NCBI GenBank assembly: GCA_965153355.1
Contig: OZ231126.1
Coordinates: 8,866,001-8,930,000, forward strand
Length of the DNA stretch: 64,000 nt
Direction of reading: 5' to 3'
Origin: Flaccisagitta enflata
Taxonomy: Eukaryota > Chaetognatha > Sagittoidea > Aphragmophora
Part shown: piece by piece, positions 58,916 to 64,000 of the stretch
How positions within the stretch are numbered: the first letter of the stretch is position 1
Layout of the letters: each line of letters opens with the position of its first letter
Program-made: the position numbers and the translations under genes
The notes under the pieces: model-generated
Seen by the model: only the letters and a program-made list of their open reading frames with translations
Told to the model about the DNA's origin: nothing
The model's database searches: none

Positions 58916-59053
58916 CATGGCTATGTTTTCTTTTTACATTCGGTTTTTCTATTTCCATTTTTCTTCTCATGAGAAGAATTCATTCAAAATGGTGAGGTTT
59001 GTATCAGCTAAAAAGTTAGAAACATTTCACTCTTCCATCTCTAGACCAGAGGT

Positions 59054-59251
59054 ATTTTTAGTCGCGTGCTACGCGACTCTACACCCCGCTTTGTCGGTCC
59101 GTCGGTCCATTGGTCCGTCCGTCACACTTTACTTTTTTGGCGTTTATGGGTTTTTTGGCTATACCGCTCCTGCCCAAATGCTCCACTGACCTCGAATATG
59201 GCCTCTGCCCACCCGCACGCGACTGGGGTAGCGGTGTATCCGGCCTTGTTC
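59054..59251 (+). mobile_element. Dispersed family A element
   Basis: TTTAGTCGCGTGCTACGCGA-CTCTACACCCCGCTTTGTC, GGTCCGTCGGTCC units, GTCACACTTTACTTTTTT, CTGCCCACCCGCACGCGACT and TATCCGGCCTTGTT. Confidence 0.87.
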
Positions 59252-59654
59252 AGTCTCTTTACAGTTTACATCTGATTTGAGGAAAGCTATCTCACAAAAA
59301 AATTGAATTTATTTTGATTTACAGTTTCAACTCAAATTGACTGTAACCAAATTAACGACAATACGATGGAGCAGCCATCTTAAAACGGCAATATGCAAAT
59401 GATATAGATGCTGATTTCAATTGATAATCTTCTTCCGTCATTAGGCTCATCCCTTTTTTCTTCTTTTTCTTTTTGTCTATCTCTTTCTCCCCTTTTCTAC
59501 ATCTGTCTTTTCTCATACTCAATTCAATCATCCAATTTCCGATAAATGTCTGACAAAGACGGACAGAAAGCAAAAACAATTGGATCATTTCTTTGAAGAT
59601 GGCTGCCAATAAAATTGTCTGGGAGATAGCAAGTAACAAAAGAGAAAAACATTA

Positions 59655-59930
59655 ATGGGCGCGTTTCTAGTCAAGGACAATTGTGTTTTTAACAGGCCAC
59701 TCGGTTGTTCGCTGCGTTTGTCCACTTGCACCACTCACTCCGCTCACTTGCCGCAGCGTGCATCTTTGCTACACTCCCTTGGCTCGCTCACTGGCTCCAT
59801 TCACGAGCTCGCACACTCACTTCACTCACTCCCTCGTGGGACAGCTTAAATTCTTGGATATATGTTAACGGTGTAAACATGTTCAATCGAAACAAACAAG
59901 TTTTTCAACTTCACTAGAAACGCACCCAAT
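59655..59930. mobile_element. Family C element with terminal inverted repeats
   Basis: Starts GGGCGCGTTTCTAGT and ends ACTAGAAACGCACCC, a 15-bp inverted repeat with one mismatch; AAT lies on both sides and may be the target duplication. The interior has CACTCACTCCGCTCACTTGC and ACTCCCTCGTGGGACAG. Non-coding. Confidence 0.82.
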
Positions 59931-60154
59931 GATGCGAACACCCACCCACCCACGCGTGCACGCACACTCACTGCCACTAATCATGACAAACACACAAATC
60001 TAAGTCGCAATTTTTGTCATGGTGATTATTGATTAACCTAATTCGATAATATTCCAGGCTAGAGTTAACCAAAAAAAACAATTTGGCATCAAATCTAGTT
60101 TCTATTATTACTCAGCACATTCACTTTCTGAATCAGAGGGGGAACAGTGGTGGG

Positions 60155-60828
60155 GTCGCAGACATGAACAACAGACAGGAAAAAGAGCACTCAGGGCAAT
60201 GGCCTTACAGACAAGAACTACAGACAAGAGGATGATGGTGAAAGTAGAGCACCCAGGGCAATGGCCTTACAGACATGAACAACAGACAGGAAGATGATGG
60301 TGAAAGAAGAGCACCCAGGGCAATGGCCTTAAAGACATAAACAACAGACAGGATGATGATGGTGTAAGAAGAGCACCCAGGGTGATGACCTTACAGACAT
60401 GAACAACAGACAGGAAGATGATGGTGTAAGAAGAGCACCCAGGGTGATGGCCTTACAGACATGAACAACAGACAGGAAGATGATGGTGAAAGAAGAGCAC
60501 CCAGGGCAATGGCCTTACAGACATGAACAACAGACAGGAAGATGATGGTGAAAGAAGAGCACCCAGGGCAATGGCCTTACAGTCATGAACAACAGACAGG
60601 AAGATGATGGTGTAAGAAGAGCACCCAGGGCAATGGCCTTAAAGACATGAACAACAGACAGGAAGATGATGGTAAAAGAAGAGCACCCAGGGCAATGGTC
60701 TTAAAGACATGAACAACAGACAGGAAGATGATTGTGAAAGAAGAGCACCCAGGGCAATGGCCTTAAAGACATGAACAACAGACAGGAAGATGATGGTGAA
60801 AGAAGAGCACCCAGGGCAATGGCCTTGA
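60155..60828. repeat. 62-bp minisatellite, about eleven copies
   Basis: Unit: CTTACAGACATGAACAACAG, ACAGGAAGATGATGGTGAAA, GAAGAGCACCCAGGGCAATG-GC. Copies are highly similar, so the array is young or homogenised. Confidence 0.95.
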
Positions 60829-61137
60829 CTCACGTCGTCTGCTCATACTCATCCTCCTCTTCCCCATTCTCTTCCTCATCCTCATTTATCATCTTTACCT
60901 CCATCGCTTTTTCCCATCAGCATCCATTTATGGGCGCCTCCAAGCGACCATTGTTGTTGTTCCCATGGTCCATTGGTCTGTAGATCACTCAATTCATAAA
61001 GGGTGTTTTCTTGTGTTTTTTTTCTGTTTTTTTTTATGTGCGGTTGTGCCTGTAGGTTGGTCAGTCTGTTGGTCTGTCTGTTTCCTGCCATTTTTACTTC
61101 ATCCCTCTTCTCTTTTTTTTCCTTCTCCCTTTTCTTG

Positions 61138-61141
61138 TTTC

Positions 61142-61195
<54 letters not shown>

Positions 61196-61240
61196 CTATT
61201 TCTTTCTTTCTATCTCTCTTTCTTTCTTTCTTTCTTTCTT

Positions 61241-61280
<40 letters not shown>

Positions 61281-61345
61281 GCTTTCTTTCTTTCTTTCTT
61301 TCTTTCTTTTTTTCTTTCTTTACTTCTTTCTTTCTCTCTCTCCTT
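61138..61345. repeat. (TTTC)n microsatellite
   Basis: About 48 units with CTCTC and TATC interruptions. Confidence 0.96.
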
Positions 61346-61348
61346 CCT

Positions 61349-62040
61349 TTTTGGGCAGCGGACCGGAGGGCCGATGACCTATGCTTTCACACATATAGGA
61401 GATTTTCCTCCTCCTCCTCTCTCTCTCCTTCTTCTCCTCCTCCCTCAAGGCCCAAATCCTAGTCTCGCGACCCAAATCCTAGCTTCGAGGCTCAAATCCC
61501 CGCTTCGAAGCTCAAATCCCAGCCTTGAGGCTCAAATCTCAGTCTCCAGGCTAAAATCCTAGCCTCGAGGCTCAAATCCCAGCCCTTAGGCTCAAATCTC
61601 AGTCTCAAGGCAAAAATCCCAGCCTTCAAGCTCAAATCCTAGCCTCGAAGCTCAAATCCCAGCTTCCAAGCTCAAATCCCTGCCCCGAAGCTCCAATCCC
61701 ATCCTCAAAGCTCAAATGCCAGCCTCAAAGCTCAAATCCCAGCCTCAAAGCTCAAATCCCAGCCTCAAAGCTCAAATCCCAGCCTCAAAGCTCAAATCTC
61801 AGCCTTGAAGCTGAAATCCCAGCCTTGAAGCTCAAATCCCAGCCTCAAGGCCCTAATCCAAGCCTCAAGGCCCCAATTCCAGCCTCCAGGCCCTAATTCC
61901 ATCCTTGAGGCTCAAATAAAAACAGCATAGGTCATTGGCCCCTTCGGGGCCACTGCCCCTCTAACCACCTCACACCCACATACACTCACATAGGGGCAAC
62001 GGGTACCGCTGACCATCTAACGCTTTTGCGACTATTTTTC
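61349..62040. mobile_element. Family B fold-back element with 20-bp minisatellite
   Basis: TTTTTGGGCAGCGGACCGGA-GGGCCGATGACCTATGCT at the left and AGCATAGGTCATTGGCCCCT-TCGGGGCCACTGCCC at the right form the arms. Between them are about 22 units of AGGCTCAAATCCCAGCCTCG. The right end continues ACGGGTACCGCTGACCATCT-AACGCTTTTGCGACTATTTT, shared inverted with 22903. Confidence 0.87.
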
Positions 62041-62510
62041 TTTCTTCTACTTTTTCTTTCTTTCTTTTTTCCTTCCTTTGTTTCTTTTTCACTTTTTTTC
62101 CTTGTTTTTTTTTCTTTTTTTGCGTAATTGCCCCCTTTATCTTTCTCTCTCTCTCATCTTTCTCTAATGAGTTCCTTACAGTAGTCTTTTGACTAAGCAA
62201 TGGTCCATCTTTTAGTCACCCCCTTTCTAATTCTATCTTCCTCCCCACCTTCTCCTTCCTTCTTTCATTTCACACTCAACTCACTCATTTGCTCCCCTTC
62301 CCTTTAATCCCTTTACTAACAAACTAAAAAACAGATCTTTATTCTTCTACTTTCACCTGATGATTTTTTTTTCTTCTCTCTCATTCAATTTCATTTCCTT
62401 TCTCTTCTTTTGTGTCTTTTTCTCCTCAATTTTCCTGAATTTCTTTTCGTCATGGCAAACAAAAGGGTTAGTCTTTTCTTCCTGTACGTGATTACTGAGC
62501 TTTTCTATCA
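62041..62510. other. T/C-rich sequence, no gene recognised
   Basis: TTTCTTTC-type low-complexity sequence to 62130, then AT-rich DNA. Confidence 0.45.
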
Positions 62511-62730
62511 ACAAGGCCTGTTTTAAGTCGCGTGCACGCAACTCTACACCCCGCTTTGTCCGTCCGTCGGTTGGTCTGTCTGTCTGTCTGTCGGTCCGTC
62601 ACACTTTTACTTTTTTTATCAATTCTATTTCCTTAAGTCATTTGAAGTCATTCTAAGTCATGCTAAGTAATTCTGTAAGTCTCAAACGCGACTTATAGGT
62701 GTTGGCTTTGTTTTATTTTGGAACAAGCTT
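62511..62730 (+). mobile_element. Family A2 element
   Basis: AACAAGGCCTGTTTTAAGTC-GCGTGCACGCAACTCTACAC, CCCGCTTTGTCCGTCCGTCG, CACACTTTTACTTTTTTTAT, repeated AAGTCATTTGAAGTC words, then AAACGCGACTTATAGGTGTT-GGC. Inverse of 21786-22011. Confidence 0.78.
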
Positions 62731-62802
62731 CTGTCAGTTGAAGTCATTTTTTATTTTTTTATTTCTTTTTTTTTTCATTTTAACATTTCTTTGCTTCTTA
62801 TA

Positions 62803-63070
62803 CAGTCTATGGACATTTCGGTATTTGTAGATATGTCAGCAGTTTGGTACATTTCAACCCGTTGAAATCTTTCATTCCAGCATATTTCAACGGGTTGAAA
62901 TCTTTCATTCTACTGATATTAATCTTGTAGAATGAGAGATTTCAATGTGTTGAAATGTACCAAAATGAGAGATTTCAACCCGTTGAAATATACCAGAATA
63001 AAAGATTTCAACGGGTTGAAATATACTAAACTGCTGACAAATCTACAAATACCGAAATGTCCATAGACTG
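62803..63070. mobile_element. 268-bp TA-flanked hairpin with repeated palindromes
   Basis: CAGTCTATGGACATTTCGGT-ATTTGTAGA inverted at the other end, with TA at 62801-62802 and 63071-63072. The interior has six copies of the perfect or near-perfect palindrome ATTTCAACGGGTTGAAAT (or its CCC variant) alternating with CTTTCATTC/GAATGAGAG. Tc1/mariner-type termini; non-coding. Confidence 0.9.
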
Positions 63071-63107
63071 TATACCTTATTAGCATCTAACCCCAGTTAA
63101 TAAAAAA

Positions 63108-63262
63108 AAACATCACAGCAACGCTTAAAATAAAACTATGAAAAGCATGATTCTAGTTGGCCCAGTAAGATGAAATTATAACTGTAGAGGCTAAGATTTC
63201 ATCTTACTGGGCCCACTAGAAGTATGCTTTTTATAGTTTTATAAAAAGTGTTGCTGTGACGA
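63108..63262. mobile_element. ~155-bp hairpin element
   Basis: ATCACAGCAACGCTTAAAAT ... GGCCCAGTAAGATGAAAT at the left pairs inverted with ATTTCATCTTACTGGGCC ... AAAGTGTTGCTGTGA at the right. Confidence 0.82.
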
Positions 63263-63621
63263 TATTACTTTAACACACCGACATTTTTATCAGTGAAAAG
63301 CAAAAAGTCCCTAATAATTATCAAAGTCAGTCTCTTTTCATCATTTCGTTTTCTAGAAGTTTTTTCTCTCTCTCTCTCTCTCTTTTGTTCCTCGATCCTC
63401 GTGTTTGTTGTTGTTTTCCCAACTTCAATGCCAAACTGAAATGACGGCGACGGTTAACAAACCAGCACCAACAAAAGATCACAAACCAAAATTTCCAAAT
63501 TGCCCTATTTATGGCGCAACTTCATCTCTTTTAGGTTGTTTTCTTGGCTCTATGACCCTCTCCTTTCCTTGACAGTTTGTTTGTCTGTGTGTCTGTTTGT
63601 CGGTCTGAATCTTTCACAGTT

Positions 63622-63853
<232 letters not shown>

Positions 63854-63947
63854 CACACTTTACAAAAAGGGAGCTACAAAAGTGTGACCAACTAACAAAC
63901 AAATAGATGGTAGAAAGTTTCAAACATTGCAAATCTTCTGAGAAACA

Positions 63948-64000
63948 AGGCCGCACACATTTCCAATATATAAGTAGTGTCAGGGTGGGCAGTAGGCGGA
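63948..64000 (-). mobile_element. Family A element, cut by window end
   Basis: AACAAGGCCGCACACATTTC ... GTCAGGGTGGGCAGTAGGCG resembles the starting block of the family. Confidence 0.5.

Noticed and set aside
60155-60828. CRISPR-like array
   Set aside because: Units are contiguous with no unique spacers, and the host is a eukaryote.

Overview
The window is 64 kb of AT-leaning, intron-rich metazoan nuclear DNA. It is mostly non-coding and very dense in microsatellites, minisatellites and short inverted-repeat elements. The only recognisable receptor reads as a B-type (GAR-2-like) muscarinic acetylcholine receptor, a class known from protostomes, so I infer a protostome invertebrate, possibly an arthropod. 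I cannot name the species. I recognised no rRNA, tRNA, CRISPR array or prokaryotic operon.

Layout. A small exon for an unrecognised two-helix membrane protein lies on the minus strand at 486-830. A roughly 5-kb CR1/Jockey-like LINE lies on the minus strand at 4714-9740. It is broken by a 763-bp TA-flanked inverted-repeat element and by one in-frame stop. The main gene is the muscarinic-type receptor on the plus strand. Five coding exons are visible (12811-12978, 47389-47478, 51892-52002, 54373-54537, 56017-56262), all separated by phase-1 introns, and the gene runs out of the window downstream. Its first visible intron is 34.4 kb and contains a complete SLC22-like (organic ion transporter) gene on the opposite strand: four exons between 27631 and 17168, frame-consistent across every junction. 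The same intron holds a diverged terminal-inverted-repeat element (about 31715-34225) with a decayed coiled-coil protein gene of unknown family.

The rest is repeats. Three dispersed families recur: (A) elements with CGCGTGCACGCGACT and GACGG-rich segments; (B) fold-back elements with GGGCAGCGGCCCC ends and internal ~20-bp minisatellites; (C) elements rich in CTCACTCCGCTCACT. There are also at least four TA-flanked CAGT...ACTG hairpin elements, several other large hairpins, and long CT/GA, AAC/TTG, AATC, GAT, CA and TTTC runs.

The most unusual pattern is that short tandem duplications repeatedly start at exon edges. The unit contains the last (or first) few dozen coding bases, the splice site and some intron. 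I see this at four donor sites, one acceptor and one terminal coding end, across three unrelated genes. It looks like a recurrent process generating splice-site arrays or minisatellites from exon borders, and it is the observation I would check first.
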